NCBI RefSeq assembly: GCF_001942335.1
Contig: NZ_MKKH01000078.1
Location: 51,316-115,315, forward strand
DNA length: 64,000 nt
Source: Cellulosimicrobium sp. CUA-896
GTDB taxonomy: Bacteria; Actinomycetota; Actinomycetes; Actinomycetales; Cellulomonadaceae
Reading direction: 5' to 3'
A model generated the notes under the pieces. It was given only the letters and a program-made list of their open reading frames with translations. It was not told the DNA's origin and searched no databases. Below, piece by piece: positions 36,095 through 45,092 of this stretch. Position 1 is the stretch's first letter, and each line of letters opens with the position of its first letter. The position numbers and the translations under genes are program-made.

Positions 36095-37441
36095 TCAGGA
36101 GACGTAGTCGCTGTACGCGACGTCCTTCGTCTCCTTCGACACGAGCAGCGCGACGAGCGTGATCACCGCCATCGCGGACAGGTACACGCCCACGAGCACG
36201 GTCGAGCCGCCGGCGGCGGTCCACAGCGCCACGGCGATGAACGGCGCGACGGCCGCGCCGAGGATCGACGAGACGTTGTAGGCCACGGCCGAGCCCGTGT
36301 AGCGCACGTTCGCGGGGAACAGCTCGGGCAGCACGGCGGCCATCGGGCCGAACGTCAGGCCCATGAGCGAGAACCCGACGACGAGCAGCGCCATGACGCC
36401 CACCGTCCCACCGGAGAACAGCGGCACGAACAGCGCACCGAAGACGATGATCCCGACGGTGGTCCACAGCAGGTGTCGACGCCGCCCGAACCGCTCGGCC
36501 ATCGGTCCCGACGCCAGGGTGAAGGCCCCGAAGAACACGACGCCGACGATGAGCATGATGAGGAAGTCGGTGCGCTCGTACCCGAGGCCGGCGGGCGACG
36601 CGTCGTCGGCCGCGGTGCCGTACGTCAGGGTGAACGTCGTCATGAGGTAGAACAGCACGTACGTCGCGAGCATGATGAACGTGCCGGCGACGATCTGGCG
36701 CCACGAGGTGCGGAACACGCGCGCGACCGGCACCTTCGCGACGGCCTCGGCCTCGACGACCTTCTGGAACGCGGGCGTCTCGATGAGCTTGAGGCGCACC
36801 CACAGGCCGACGATGACGAGCACCGCGCTCGCGAGGAACGGCACGCGCCAGCCCCACGCCTGGAACTGCGCGTCGTCGAGCGTCTCCGCGAGCACGAGGA
36901 ACACCGTGTTGGCGAGGATGAAGCCGATCGGCGCGCCGAGCTGGGGGAACGTGCCCCACACGGCGCGCTTGCCCTCCGGGGCGTTCTCCGTCGCGAGCAG
37001 CGCCGCGCCGCTCCACTCGCCGCCGAGCCCGAGGCCCTGGCAGAAACGCATGAGCACGAGCAGCGCGGGGGAGAGGATCGCCCAGCCGGGCGTGCTCGAC
37101 GGCGGCAGCACGCCGATGAGGAACGTCGCCACGCCCATGGTGAGCAGCGAGGCGACGAGCGTGCCCTTGCGGCCGACGCGGTCGCCGAAGTGGCCGAAGA
37201 GCACCGAGCCGACCGGGCGGGCGACGAACGCGACGCCGAAGACGGCGAACGACTGCAGGAGCGCGTACGTCGGGTCCTCGCTCGCGAAGAACACGGTCGG
37301 AAAGACGAGCACGGCCGCGGTCGCGTACACGTAGAAGTCGTAGAACTCGATCGACGTGCCGATGAGGCTGGCGAAGATGACACGGCCGCGAGAGTTGCTC
37401 GGGGCAACTGGTGTGGCCGGGGTGCCGGTCGTGGTGGTCAC
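36095..37441 (-). CDS. MHS-family MFS metabolite:H+ symporter
   Basis: The 448-residue transporter has 12 predicted helices. N-terminal ASLIGTSIEFYDFYVYATAA and FGHFGDRVGRKGTL, and RFCQGLGLGGEWSGAAL, are hallmarks of the MHS group (ShiA, ProP, KgtP), which import organic acids, betaines or aromatic acids with protons. The substrate is unknown. The GTG at 37441 has AGGAGA about 8 nt upstream and gives the usual short cytoplasmic N-terminus. A palindrome lies 33 bp upstream. It converges on the deaminase gene. Confidence 0.87.
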   Translation of the reverse strand: MTTTTGTPATPVAPSNSRGRVIFASLIGTSIEFYDFYVYATAAVLVFPTVFFASEDPTYALLQSFAVFGVAFVARPVGSVLFGHFGDRVGRKGTLVASLLTMGVATFLIGVLPPSSTPGWAILSPALLVLMRFCQGLGLGGEWSGAALLATENAPEGKRAVWGTFPQLGAPIGFILANTVFLVLAETLDDAQFQAWGWRVPFLASAVLVIVGLWVRLKLIETPAFQKVVEAEAVAKVPVARVFRTSWRQIVAGTFIMLATYVLFYLMTTFTLTYGTAADDASPAGLGYERTDFLIMLIVGVVFFGAFTLASGPMAERFGRRRHLLWTTVGIIVFGALFVPLFSGGTVGVMALLVVGFSLMGLTFGPMAAVLPELFPANVRYTGSAVAYNVSSILGAAVAPFIAVALWTAAGGSTVLVGVYLSAMAVITLVALLVSKETKDVAYSDYVS

Positions 37442-37820
37442 GGGGGTCTCCTGCAAGACGCTGCGGAACGAGGGCGTACCGACGGGTACGCTGCCCCGAC
37501 GGTAACCACGCTTCTCGCATGCCGAACTCACCGTCTCATCATCCGAGCGGCCACCGGCGTGTCGTGGTCCGCCTCACGCCCGGCGCGTCCGCGCCGGTCG
37601 CGCCGCGGATCCCCGCGCTCCCGCGCCCCTCGCGTGCCGGCGCCTCGCGACACCTCCACGGGTCCTCCACCGTCCGGAGGGTCGTGACGCGCCCCGGGGT
37701 GAATAATCCTCGGGTGCCGCGCGTTGGCCCCACCGGGTCGACACGGTGCACCGCGCCCGGACCCCGGGCCGGTCACCGGCTCCACACCACCTGGCATCTG
37801 CGAGAGGGCGACCTGAGCTC
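37442..37820. other. 379-bp intergenic region between the MHS transporter and murA
   Basis: It contains the promoter regions of two divergent genes. GCGTACC-GACG-GGTACGC (37474-37491) is a perfect palindrome near the transporter start, and an AT-rich patch GAATAATCC (about 37701-37709) may belong to the murA promoter. I see no coding sequence in either direction that resembles a protein. Confidence 0.5.
37474..37491. promoter_or_regulatory. Operator-like palindrome upstream of the MHS transporter
   Basis: GCGTACC and GGTACGC pair perfectly across a 4-nt spacer, 33 bp before the transporter start. Confidence 0.5.
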
Positions 37821-39137
37821 ATGAACGACGTGCTGTACGTGAACGGCGGGACCCCGCTCGAGGGGACGATCACCGTGCGCGGCGCGAAGAACTTCGTGTC
37901 CAAGGCGATGGTGGCGTCGCTGCTGGGCGAGTCGCCGAGCGTGCTGCGCAACGTCCCGCAGATCCGCGACGTCGGCGTGGTCACCGGCCTGCTGGAGCTG
38001 CACGGCGTGGCGGTGAAGTCCGACCCGGAGGCCGGGATCCTCGACCTCGACCCGTCGAACGTCGAGTCTGCGCACGTCGCGGACATCGACGCCCACGCCG
38101 GCTCGAGCCGCATCCCGATCCTGTTCTGCGGCCCGCTGCTGCACCGTCTCGGCGAGGCGTTCATCCCCGACCTCGGCGGCTGCCGCATCGGCGACCGGCC
38201 GATCAACTACCACCTCGACATCCTGCGCCAGTTCGGCGCCGTCGTGGACAAGCGCGAGAACGGCATCCACATCCGTGCGCCGCGCCGCCTCCAGGGCACG
38301 AAGATCGAGCTGCCCTACCCGTCGGTGGGCGCGACCGAGCAGCTGCTCCTCACCGCCGTGCGCGCCGAGGGCATCACCGAGCTGTCGAACGCGGCGATCG
38401 AGCCCGAGATCATGGACCTCATCGCGGTCCTGCAGAAGATGGGCGCGATCATCTCGGTCGACACCGACCGGGTGATCCGCATCGAGGGCGTCGACCGCCT
38501 CGAGGGCTACACGCACACCGCGCTGGGCGACCGCATCGAGGCGGCCTCGTGGGCCTCGGCGGCGCTCGCCACCGGCGGCGACATCATGGTCAAGGGCGCG
38601 ACGCAGCCCGAGATGATGACGTTCCTCAACACCTTCCGGAAGGTCGGTGGCCGCTTCGACGTCCAGGACGACGGCATCCGCTTCTGGCACCCGGGCGGCG
38701 ACCTCACGCCGATCGTCCTCGAGACGGACGTGCACCCGGGCTTCATGACGGACTGGCAGCAGCCGCTCGTCGTCGCGCTCACCCAGGCCAAGGGCCTGTC
38801 GATCGTCCACGAGACGGTCTACGAGAACCGCTTCGGCTTCACCGACGCGCTGCGCGGCATGGGCGCGACCATCCAGGTCTACAAGGAGTGCCTCGGCGGG
38901 CGCGACTGCCGGTTCGGCCAGCGCAACTTCCACCACTCCGCCGTCGTGTCCGGCCCGACGCCGCTCGAGGCCGCCGACATCGAGGTCCCGGACCTGCGCG
39001 GCGGGTTCTCCCACCTCATCGCCGCGCTCGCGGCGAAGGGCACGTCCACGGTCCGCGGCATCAGCCTCATCGACCGCGGCTACGAGAACTTCCAGGACAA
39101 GCTCACCGCGCTCGGCGCCGACGTCTCGCGCGGCTGA
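37821..39137 (+). CDS. murA: UDP-N-acetylglucosamine 1-carboxyvinyltransferase
   Basis: The 438-residue enzyme makes the first committed step of peptidoglycan synthesis, adding enolpyruvate from PEP to UDP-GlcNAc. The inverted alpha/beta barrel signature is clear: GAKNFVSKAMVASLL, the PEP-binding cysteine C121 in LGGCRIGDRPINYH (a Cys at this site gives fosfomycin sensitivity in general), YPSVGATEQLLL and LRGGFSHLIAALAA. The ATG at 37821 has only a weak purine-rich upstream stretch (GAGAGGGCGA). Short hairpin 39148-39169 follows. Confidence 0.93.
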   Translation: MNDVLYVNGGTPLEGTITVRGAKNFVSKAMVASLLGESPSVLRNVPQIRDVGVVTGLLELHGVAVKSDPEAGILDLDPSNVESAHVADIDAHAGSSRIPILFCGPLLHRLGEAFIPDLGGCRIGDRPINYHLDILRQFGAVVDKRENGIHIRAPRRLQGTKIELPYPSVGATEQLLLTAVRAEGITELSNAAIEPEIMDLIAVLQKMGAIISVDTDRVIRIEGVDRLEGYTHTALGDRIEAASWASAALATGGDIMVKGATQPEMMTFLNTFRKVGGRFDVQDDGIRFWHPGGDLTPIVLETDVHPGFMTDWQQPLVVALTQAKGLSIVHETVYENRFGFTDALRGMGATIQVYKECLGGRDCRFGQRNFHHSAVVSGPTPLEAADIEVPDLRGGFSHLIAALAAKGTSTVRGISLIDRGYENFQDKLTALGADVSRG

Positions 39138-39147
39138 CCGCGCCGTC

Positions 39148-39169
39148 GGGCACCCCTCGCGGGTGGCCC
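39148..39169 (+). terminator. Short hairpin after murA
   Basis: GGGCACC and GGGTGGCCC pair with one bulge around a CCTCGC-type loop, 11 bp after the murA stop. Confidence 0.4.
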
Positions 39170-39228
39170 GGGACGCGCGCGACGCCCACCCTCATGACGC
39201 GTGTCACGGGGGTGCGCCGACGTCGTGA

Positions 39229-39234
39229 CAGGCT
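39229..39234 (+). promoter_or_regulatory. Probable leaderless -10 box CAGGCT
   Basis: It lies 6 nt upstream of the GTG at 39241. Confidence 0.45.
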
Positions 39235-39240
39235 GACGTC

Positions 39241-40499
39241 GTGAGTCCCTCGCGCACGTTCCTCGAGGCGTGGACCCGACGGTCCGCGCCCGCGCGGTTC
39301 GACGCGTACACGCGCTGGTCCCTGTACGTGCTCTCGGCGAGCGAGCCGTTCGTCGCGCTCTTCGTCGTCGGGGCCGACCCGGGGTTCTCCCGGTCCACGG
39401 TCGCGGCGTGGGTCCTCCTCGCGCTCGTGCACACGGTCGCGTGCGTCGTCGTGCTGCGCCGCGGGATCGACCAGTTCCTCGGCGGCCCGCGCGTCCCGCC
39501 CTGGCAGCTCGTGGCGCTCGCCGTGCTCTCGATCGCGCTCGCCGTCCTCGCCCTGCCGACGTTCCCCGTCGAGGGCCCCGAGGGCGTCGCGGGCAGCGGT
39601 CGCTTCTGGGCCCTGCTGCTCGGTCCCGGCTTCGGCGTGCTCGCCGTCACGCCCCTCGTCGCCTACGGCCGGCTCGCGCTCGTGGCGCTCGTGCTCGCCG
39701 TCGGGCTCGGCTGCTCCGCGTGGATCGGCACGGGCCCGATCTCGGCGACGACGATCGGCATGGCGGTCGGCCTCGCCCTGTCGTTCGCGCTCATGCTGCT
39801 CGCGCTGTTCGGCTCGTACCGCGCGTCGGTCTGGATGCTCGGCGTGGTGTGGGAGCAGGAGCGCAACCGCGTGCTGCACGCCCGGCTCGCGGTCGCGGAG
39901 GAGCGGCTGCGGTTCTCGCGCGACCTGCACGACGTCTTCGGGCGCACCCTGTCCGTCGTCGCGGTGAAGAGCGAGCTCGCGGCCGAGCTCGCGGCGCGCG
40001 GACGCCCGGGGGCCGAGGAGCAGATGCTCGAGGTGCGCCGCATCGCCCAGGACGCGCTGCGCGAGGTGCGCGCCGTCGTCGCCGGCTACCGCTCCGCGGA
40101 CCTCGCGGCCGAGCTCGCCGGGGCGCGCTCCGTGCTCCGCTCCGCCGGCGTCGACACGGTCGTCCACGGCGACGAGACACCCGTCGGCCCCGCCGCGCAG
40201 GAGGCGCTCGCCTGGGTCGTGCGCGAGGGCGTCACGAACGTCGTGCGGCACTCCACCGCGTCGTCGTGCACCATCACGCTCCAGCACGACGGCCGCGAGA
40301 GCGTCCTCGAGGTCGTCAACGACGGCGTCCCGCCCGGGACGCGCGCGGCCCCGGGCTCCGGCCTGCTCGGCCTCGCCGAGCGCCTCGACGGCGCCGGCGG
40401 GTCGCTCGACACCTGGGTCGAGGACGGCCGGTTCGGCCTCGTGGCCCGCGTGCCCGACGACGTCCCGCCCGCACCCTCGGAAGGACCACCGACGCGTGA
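39241..40499 (+). CDS. DesK-like sensor histidine kinase (probable frameshift near the end)
   Basis: The 419-residue kinase (after repair) has about six membrane helices in residues 25-205, the HisKA_3 box with H230 (RFSRDLHDVFGRTLSVVAVK) and a HATPase_c domain (WVVREGVTNVVRHS, NDG, GSGLLGLAERLDGAGGSL). It matches the NarL/DesK class of kinases; the signal is unknown (membrane state in DesK). The kinase frame has no stop before running 600 bp into the regulator gene, whereas one base missing in CCCGCCCGCACCC (about 40465-40480) would end it at TGA 40497-40499, overlapping the regulator GTG by 4 nt. Confidence 0.82.
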
Positions 40500-41101
40500 T
40501 CCGCATCCTCCTCGCCGACGACGAGAACCTCATCCGCGACGCCGTGGCGTCCCTCCTCGCCCTCGAGGACGACCTCGACGTCGTCGCGCAGGCGGCCTCC
40601 GGCCCCGAAGCCGTCGCCGCCGCGCTCAAGCTGCGACCCGACGTCGCGGTGCTCGACCTGCAGATGCCCGGGCTCGACGGCGTCGAGGTCGCCGAGCGGC
40701 TCGCGGCCGAGCTGCCCGCCTGCGGGGTCGTCGTCGTCACGAGCCACGGGCGCCCCGGGTACCTCAAGCGCGCGCTGGAGGCCGGCGCGCGCGGCTTCCT
40801 GCCCAAGACCGTGTCGGCACGCGTGCTCGCCGAGGTGGTGCGTCAGGTGCACGACGGCGGGCGCTACGTCGACCCCGAGCTCGCCGCGGAGGCGATCGCG
40901 GCCGGGGCCAGCCCGCTCACCGCGCGCGAGGCGGACGTGCTCGAGCTCGCCGCCGGCGGCGCGCCGGTCGAGGAGATCGCGACGCGCGCGCACCTCGCGC
41001 CCGGGACCGTCCGCAACTACCTCTCGTCGGCCGCGGCCAAGCTCGGCGCCGCGAACCGCCACGAGGCCGCGCACGTCGCCCGACGGCACGGCTGGATCTG
41101 A
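40496..41101 (+). CDS. NarL/DesR-type response regulator
   Basis: The 201-residue regulator has a receiver domain with acidic D8-D9, phosphoacceptor D54 (VAVLDLQMPG) and conserved lysine in GFLPKT, followed by a LuxR-type helix-turn-helix (LTAREADVLELAAGG, LAPGTVRNYLSSAAAKLGA). It pairs with the kinase immediately upstream, and the GTGA overlap implies translational coupling. Its target genes are not adjacent, since plsC follows with its own leaderless promoter. Confidence 0.92.
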   Translation: MIRILLADDENLIRDAVASLLALEDDLDVVAQAASGPEAVAAALKLRPDVAVLDLQMPGLDGVEVAERLAAELPACGVVVVTSHGRPGYLKRALEAGARGFLPKTVSARVLAEVVRQVHDGGRYVDPELAAEAIAAGASPLTAREADVLELAAGGAPVEEIATRAHLAPGTVRNYLSSAAAKLGAANRHEAAHVARRHGWI

Positions 41102-41109
41102 CCGGCGGG

Positions 41110-41115
41110 TAGGCT
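41110..41115 (+). promoter_or_regulatory. Leaderless -10 box TAGGCT
   Basis: It lies 8 nt upstream of the plsC-like GTG at 41124 and argues against the GTG at 41118. Confidence 0.55.
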
Positions 41116-41123
41116 CGGTGATC

Positions 41124-41849
41124 GTGCCGAGCCTCCCCCCCACGCCGCGCGCGTACCGCGTCCTCGCGTTCTTCCTGCGCCCGCTGCTGTTCCTCATCAC
41201 GCGCCGGGACTGGCAGGGCGCCGAGCACCTGCCGCCGCGCGGGTTCATCGCGGCGGCGAACCACGTCACCGAGGTCGACCCCGTGACGCTCGCGCACTTC
41301 CTGTACGACCAGGGCCGCGCACCGAAGATCACGGCCAAGGCGTCGCTGTGGAAGGTCCCCGTCGTCGGCGCGGCCCTGTCGCGCACGGGCATGATCCCCG
41401 TGCACCGCGGCACCGGCGGTGCCGCGCAGGCGCTCGTCGACTCGACGGCTCGTCTCGACGAGGGGGAGTGCGTCGTGTTCTTCCCCGAGGGCACGCTGAC
41501 GCGCGACCCCGACGGCTGGCCGATGGTCGGCAAGACCGGCGTCGCGCGCCTCGCGCTGACGAGCCGTGCGCCCGTCGTCCCGATCGGCCAGTGGGGCGCG
41601 CACCGTCTGCTCGCGCCCTACGGCAAGGTTTTCAAGCCGTTCCCGCCCAAGCGCGTCGCCGTGCACGCCGGCCCGCCGGTCGACCTCGACGACCTCTACG
41701 AGCGTCCGCTCGACACCGCGACGCTGCGCGAGGCCACCGAGCGCATCATGGCGGCCATCACCGCCCAGGTCGAGCAGATCCGCGGTGAGACGGCGCCCGC
41801 CGAGCGGTTCGACATGCGCAAGCACCCCGGCTCGGAGCGCCGCCGGTGA
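41124..41849 (+). CDS. plsC: 1-acyl-sn-glycerol-3-phosphate acyltransferase (PlsC-like)
   Basis: The 241-residue membrane-associated acyltransferase makes phosphatidic acid or acylates a related lipid. The catalytic H-x4-D motif is H47-D52 (AANHVTEVDP), followed by the glycerol-phosphate site FFPEGT. VPIGQWGAH is typical of the family. It overlaps gpsA by 4 nt (GTGA), linking glycerol-3-phosphate supply and acylation in one operon, a common actinobacterial pairing. Confidence 0.88.
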   Translation: MPSLPPTPRAYRVLAFFLRPLLFLITRRDWQGAEHLPPRGFIAAANHVTEVDPVTLAHFLYDQGRAPKITAKASLWKVPVVGAALSRTGMIPVHRGTGGAAQALVDSTARLDEGECVVFFPEGTLTRDPDGWPMVGKTGVARLALTSRAPVVPIGQWGAHRLLAPYGKVFKPFPPKRVAVHAGPPVDLDDLYERPLDTATLREATERIMAAITAQVEQIRGETAPAERFDMRKHPGSERRR

Positions 41850-42913
41850 CGGCGCAGGGAACCGCCGCCGACGCGGTCGTGGCCGAGGACCGCGCCGAGC
41901 CCGTGGTCGCCGCCGTCCTCGGGTCGGGCAGCTGGGGCACGACGTTCGCCGCCGTCCTCGCCGACGCCGGGTGCGAGGTGCGGCTGTGGGGCCGCGACCC
42001 CGACGTGGCGGAGCAGGTCAACACCCGCCGGCGCAACGAGAAGCGCCTGCCCGGCATCGACCTTCCCGCCGGCATCGTCGCCACCACCGACGCGGCGCAG
42101 GCGCCTGGCGGCGCGGGGCTCGTCGTCGTCGCGATCCCGTCGCAGGTGGCGCGCGGCACGCTCGAGCAGCTGCGACCGCACGTCGAGCCGGGCGCGGTCG
42201 CCGTCTCGCTCATGAAGGGCGTCGAGCTGAGCACCGACCGCCGCATGAGCGAGGTCATCGCGGAGTCGCTGCAGATCGCGGCCGAGCGCGTCGCCGTCGT
42301 CTCCGGGCCGAACCTGGCGCGCGAGATCGCGCACCGGCAGCCGACCGCCACCGTCGTCTCGTGCACCGACGAGGACGTCGCGCGGTACGTGGCGCGGGCG
42401 TGCTCGTCCGCCTACTTCCGCCCGTACACGAACCACGACGTCGTGGGCGTCGAGCTGTGCGGGGCGGTGAAGAACGTCATCGCGCTCGCCGTCGGCATCG
42501 CCCAGGGGCGCGGGTTCGGCTACAACACGACCGCGACCGTCATCACGCGCGGGCTCGTCGAGATCACGCGCCTCGGCCTCGCCCTCGGGGCCGACGCCGA
42601 GACGTTCCCGGGCCTCGCGGGGCTCGGCGACCTCGTCGCGACGTGCTCGTCGCCGCTGTCGCGCAACCACACCCTGGGCCGGCACGTGGGCCAGGGCAGG
42701 ACCCTCGACGAGGCGGTCGCCGCCACGGGCGGCACCGCCGAGGGCGTGAAGTCGTGCCGGTCGGTGCTCGAGCTCGCGCAGTCCGTCGGCGTCGAGATGC
42801 CGATCACCGCCGGGGTCGTCGCCGTGCTGCACGAGGGCATGCCGGTCGACGAGATGGCCCGCGGCCTGCTGTCCCGGCCGCAGAAGGCCGAGGGGCTCTC
42901 CGCCGAGCGGTGA
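41846..42913 (+). CDS. gpsA: Glycerol-3-phosphate dehydrogenase [NAD(P)+]
   Basis: The 355-residue enzyme reduces dihydroxyacetone phosphate to glycerol 3-phosphate for phospholipids. It has the Rossmann motif VLGSGSWGTTFA, the catalytic lysine in GAVKNVIALAVGI, and AGLGDLVATCSSPLSRNHTLG. About 20 residues precede the Rossmann strand, so an internal start is possible, but the GTG overlapping the plsC stop is the natural coupled start. In related genomes ddl and thiL usually follow closely; here a 16.7-kb block intervenes. Confidence 0.92.
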   Translation: MTAQGTAADAVVAEDRAEPVVAAVLGSGSWGTTFAAVLADAGCEVRLWGRDPDVAEQVNTRRRNEKRLPGIDLPAGIVATTDAAQAPGGAGLVVVAIPSQVARGTLEQLRPHVEPGAVAVSLMKGVELSTDRRMSEVIAESLQIAAERVAVVSGPNLAREIAHRQPTATVVSCTDEDVARYVARACSSAYFRPYTNHDVVGVELCGAVKNVIALAVGIAQGRGFGYNTTATVITRGLVEITRLGLALGADAETFPGLAGLGDLVATCSSPLSRNHTLGRHVGQGRTLDEAVAATGGTAEGVKSCRSVLELAQSVGVEMPITAGVVAVLHEGMPVDEMARGLLSRPQKAEGLSAER

Positions 42914-42939
42914 GCCCCCCGACCCGGGCGTGCGGGGCG

Positions 42940-43626
42940 TCAGCCGGCGTGACGGACGTCGACGACGACGCGCGTCGGGTTCTCCAGGAGGAACGCGCGG
43001 AAGGGCCGCTGCTCGTCGTCGACCCCGATGAACGCCTGCGTGTACCCCTCGAAGACGCCACGCAGCAGCACCTCGTCGATCTCGCCGTCCTCGGCCTCGA
43101 CCGGGTTCGGCTCGGAGTACTCCTCCACGCCCGTGTCCATCGGGTAGCCCGAGCCGGAGATCATCACCTGCAGGTAGGCGTCGCCGTCCATCTCGATCAC
43201 GGTGCCCTTGCCGTCCTCGACCGGCTGGTCGACGTACTCGACGCGCCAGCCCGGCGTCCCCTCGCCGCCCATCTCGAACACCACGCGGTCGTAGTCCTCG
43301 TGGTGCCCGAGCCGGATGTCCGTGACGGTGAGCATCGCGCCCTCCGACGGCTCGAGGACGTCGGGCTCCGTGTTCGCGGGGAACGGGACCGACGGCTCCT
43401 CGGACTCGTCCGCGGGAGCGGTCTCGTCGTCGGTCGGCGCGTCGGTGCCGTCGTCCGTCGGGTCGGGCGAGACGGTCTCGGTCTCCGTGGTGGTCTCGGT
43501 GACGGTCGCGTCGTCCGCCGGCTCGTCGGCGGCGCAGGCGGTCAGCCCGAGGGCGAGCGCCAGCGGCACCGCCCACAGCGCAGGGGCCCGGCGGGCGAGG
43601 GTCGTCGTCCTGGTGTCGTGAGCCAT
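42940..43626 (-). CDS. AMIN-like domain lipoprotein
   Basis: The 228-residue protein has a signal peptide and lipobox LGLTAC-AA (lipidated Cys about residue 32), an acidic Thr/Asp/Glu-rich linker (about 38-90) and a beta-rich domain (LTVTDIRLGHHEDYDRVVFEM...ENPTRVVVDV) of the AMIN-like type seen in actinobacterial lipoproteins. Such domains may target the cell wall; the role is not known. The ATG at 43626 has TACGAT 7 nt upstream. It converges on gpsA with 26 bp between. Confidence 0.8.
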   Translation of the reverse strand: MAHDTRTTTLARRAPALWAVPLALALGLTACAADEPADDATVTETTTETETVSPDPTDDGTDAPTDDETAPADESEEPSVPFPANTEPDVLEPSEGAMLTVTDIRLGHHEDYDRVVFEMGGEGTPGWRVEYVDQPVEDGKGTVIEMDGDAYLQVMISGSGYPMDTGVEEYSEPNPVEAEDGEIDEVLLRGVFEGYTQAFIGVDDEQRPFRAFLLENPTRVVVDVRHAG

Positions 43627-43633
43627 GCCCACG

Positions 43634-43639
43634 ATCGTA
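43634..43639 (-). promoter_or_regulatory. Leaderless -10 box TACGAT
   Basis: It lies 7 nt upstream of the ATG at 43626. Confidence 0.6.
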
Positions 43640-43768
43640 GGGACGGCCCCTCGCACCCGCCCGGAGGCGCGGCCACGGGCGTGTCTCGGTCCCGTCTCGA
43701 TCCGGTCACGACGAGACGGGCCGGTCGGCGCCCCGGTGTCCGCCCGTGCCGACCCGCGTCGGGCGGTC

Positions 43769-45013
43769 TCAGGTCGTCGCGCCCCGCCGTGCCTGATCGA
43801 GAGTCCCGTCGAGAGCCTGGTCGAGCGCGCGGTCGAGGTCGCGCCACAGGTCCTCGACGTCCTCGATGCCGACCGAGAGTCGCAGCAGGTCCTGCGGGAC
43901 GGTCGCCGACTCGGTGGCGAACCGCCGTCGGCGCTCCATGCTCGACTCGACGCCGCCCAGGCTGGTCGCCGGCACCCACAGCCGGACCGCCGCGACGACG
44001 GCGTCCGCGGCCGCCGGCCCGCCGACCGGCCGGAGCCCGAGGATCGACCCGAACCCGGTCATGAGCCGCGCGGCGCGCTCGTGCCCCGGGTCGTCGGGCA
44101 GGCTCGGGTGGCGCACCTCGGCCACGCCGGGGTGCGCGGCGAGGCGGCGCGCGAGCTCGGCGGCGCTGGCCTGCGAGCGCTCGACCCGCAGCGCGAGCGT
44201 GCGCAGCCCGCGCAGCGCGAGCCACACCTCGAACGGTCCCGGGACCGCGCCGTGCAGCGTGCGGTACGCCCGCACCTGCTGCGCCAGCTCGTCCGTCGAC
44301 GCGACGACGGCACCGAGCACGACGTCCGAGTGCCCGGCGAGGTACTTGGTCACCGAGTGCACGACGAGGTCCGCGCCGTGGTCCAGCGGGCGCTGGCCGA
44401 GCGGCGTGGCGAACGTGTTGTCGACGGCCGTGAGCACCCCGCGCTCGCGGGCCGCGCCGAGGAGCGTCGGCAGGTCGGCGACCTCGAGCATCGGGTTGGT
44501 GGGCGACTCGAGCAGCAGCAGGGACGCGCCGTCCAGCGCGGCGACCACCTGCTCGGTGTCCGCGACGTCCACCCGCACGACCGTCACACCGGCCCGCCGC
44601 GCGAGGTCGTCCGCGAACCCGAGCGTCACCTGGTAGGCGTGGCGCGGGACGACGACCGTGCCGCCCGCCGGGACGAACGCGAAGACCGAGGCGATCGCGG
44701 CCATGCCCGAGGAGAAGGCGACCGCGGGCCGCCCGGCGCCCTCGAGCGCCGCGAGCGTCTCCTCGAACGGGTGCCACGTCTCGGTGTCCATGCGCGCGTA
44801 GAGGAGCTCGCCCGGGCCCTGCACGCCCTGCGAGACGTACGTGGAGGACAGGACGAGCGGCGGGTTGACCGGCGCACCCTGCGCGCGCTCGGGGCGTCCC
44901 GCCGCGACGACGACGGTCGCGGGGGACAGGTCGGCGTCGTGGGGTCCGGCCGGGCCGCCCGGGCGCGTGCCGGGCGCGGGGCGCGGGTCGTCGGGCAGGG
45001 CGTGCTGGGTCAT
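43769..45013 (-). CDS. Trans-sulfuration PLP enzyme (cystathionine gamma-synthase/beta-lyase family)
   Basis: The 414-residue fold-type I PLP enzyme of the Cys/Met metabolism family has the PLP lysine in HSVTKYLAGHSDVVLGA, with AVDNTFATP upstream and PVNPPLVLSSTYV near the N-terminus. A disordered, Pro-rich 35-residue N-terminal extension precedes the fold. Members make or cleave cystathionine, or degrade methionine; the exact reaction is not decidable here. The ATG at 45013 has TAGCCT 6 nt upstream. It lies next to an acyl-CoA dehydrogenase on the same strand. Confidence 0.87.
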   Translation of the reverse strand: MTQHALPDDPRPAPGTRPGGPAGPHDADLSPATVVVAAGRPERAQGAPVNPPLVLSSTYVSQGVQGPGELLYARMDTETWHPFEETLAALEGAGRPAVAFSSGMAAIASVFAFVPAGGTVVVPRHAYQVTLGFADDLARRAGVTVVRVDVADTEQVVAALDGASLLLLESPTNPMLEVADLPTLLGAARERGVLTAVDNTFATPLGQRPLDHGADLVVHSVTKYLAGHSDVVLGAVVASTDELAQQVRAYRTLHGAVPGPFEVWLALRGLRTLALRVERSQASAAELARRLAAHPGVAEVRHPSLPDDPGHERAARLMTGFGSILGLRPVGGPAAADAVVAAVRLWVPATSLGGVESSMERRRRFATESATVPQDLLRLSVGIEDVEDLWRDLDRALDQALDGTLDQARRGATT

Positions 45014-45019
45014 GGCGGC

Positions 45020-45025
45020 AGGCTA
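45020..45025 (-). promoter_or_regulatory. Leaderless -10 box TAGCCT
   Basis: It lies 6 nt upstream of the ATG at 45013. Confidence 0.6.
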
Positions 45026-45092
45026 CGCCGCCGCCGCGGTCGCGTGCCCCGGGCGACCACCCCGCGAGGAGCCGCTCGAGAGCGTCGAGGAG

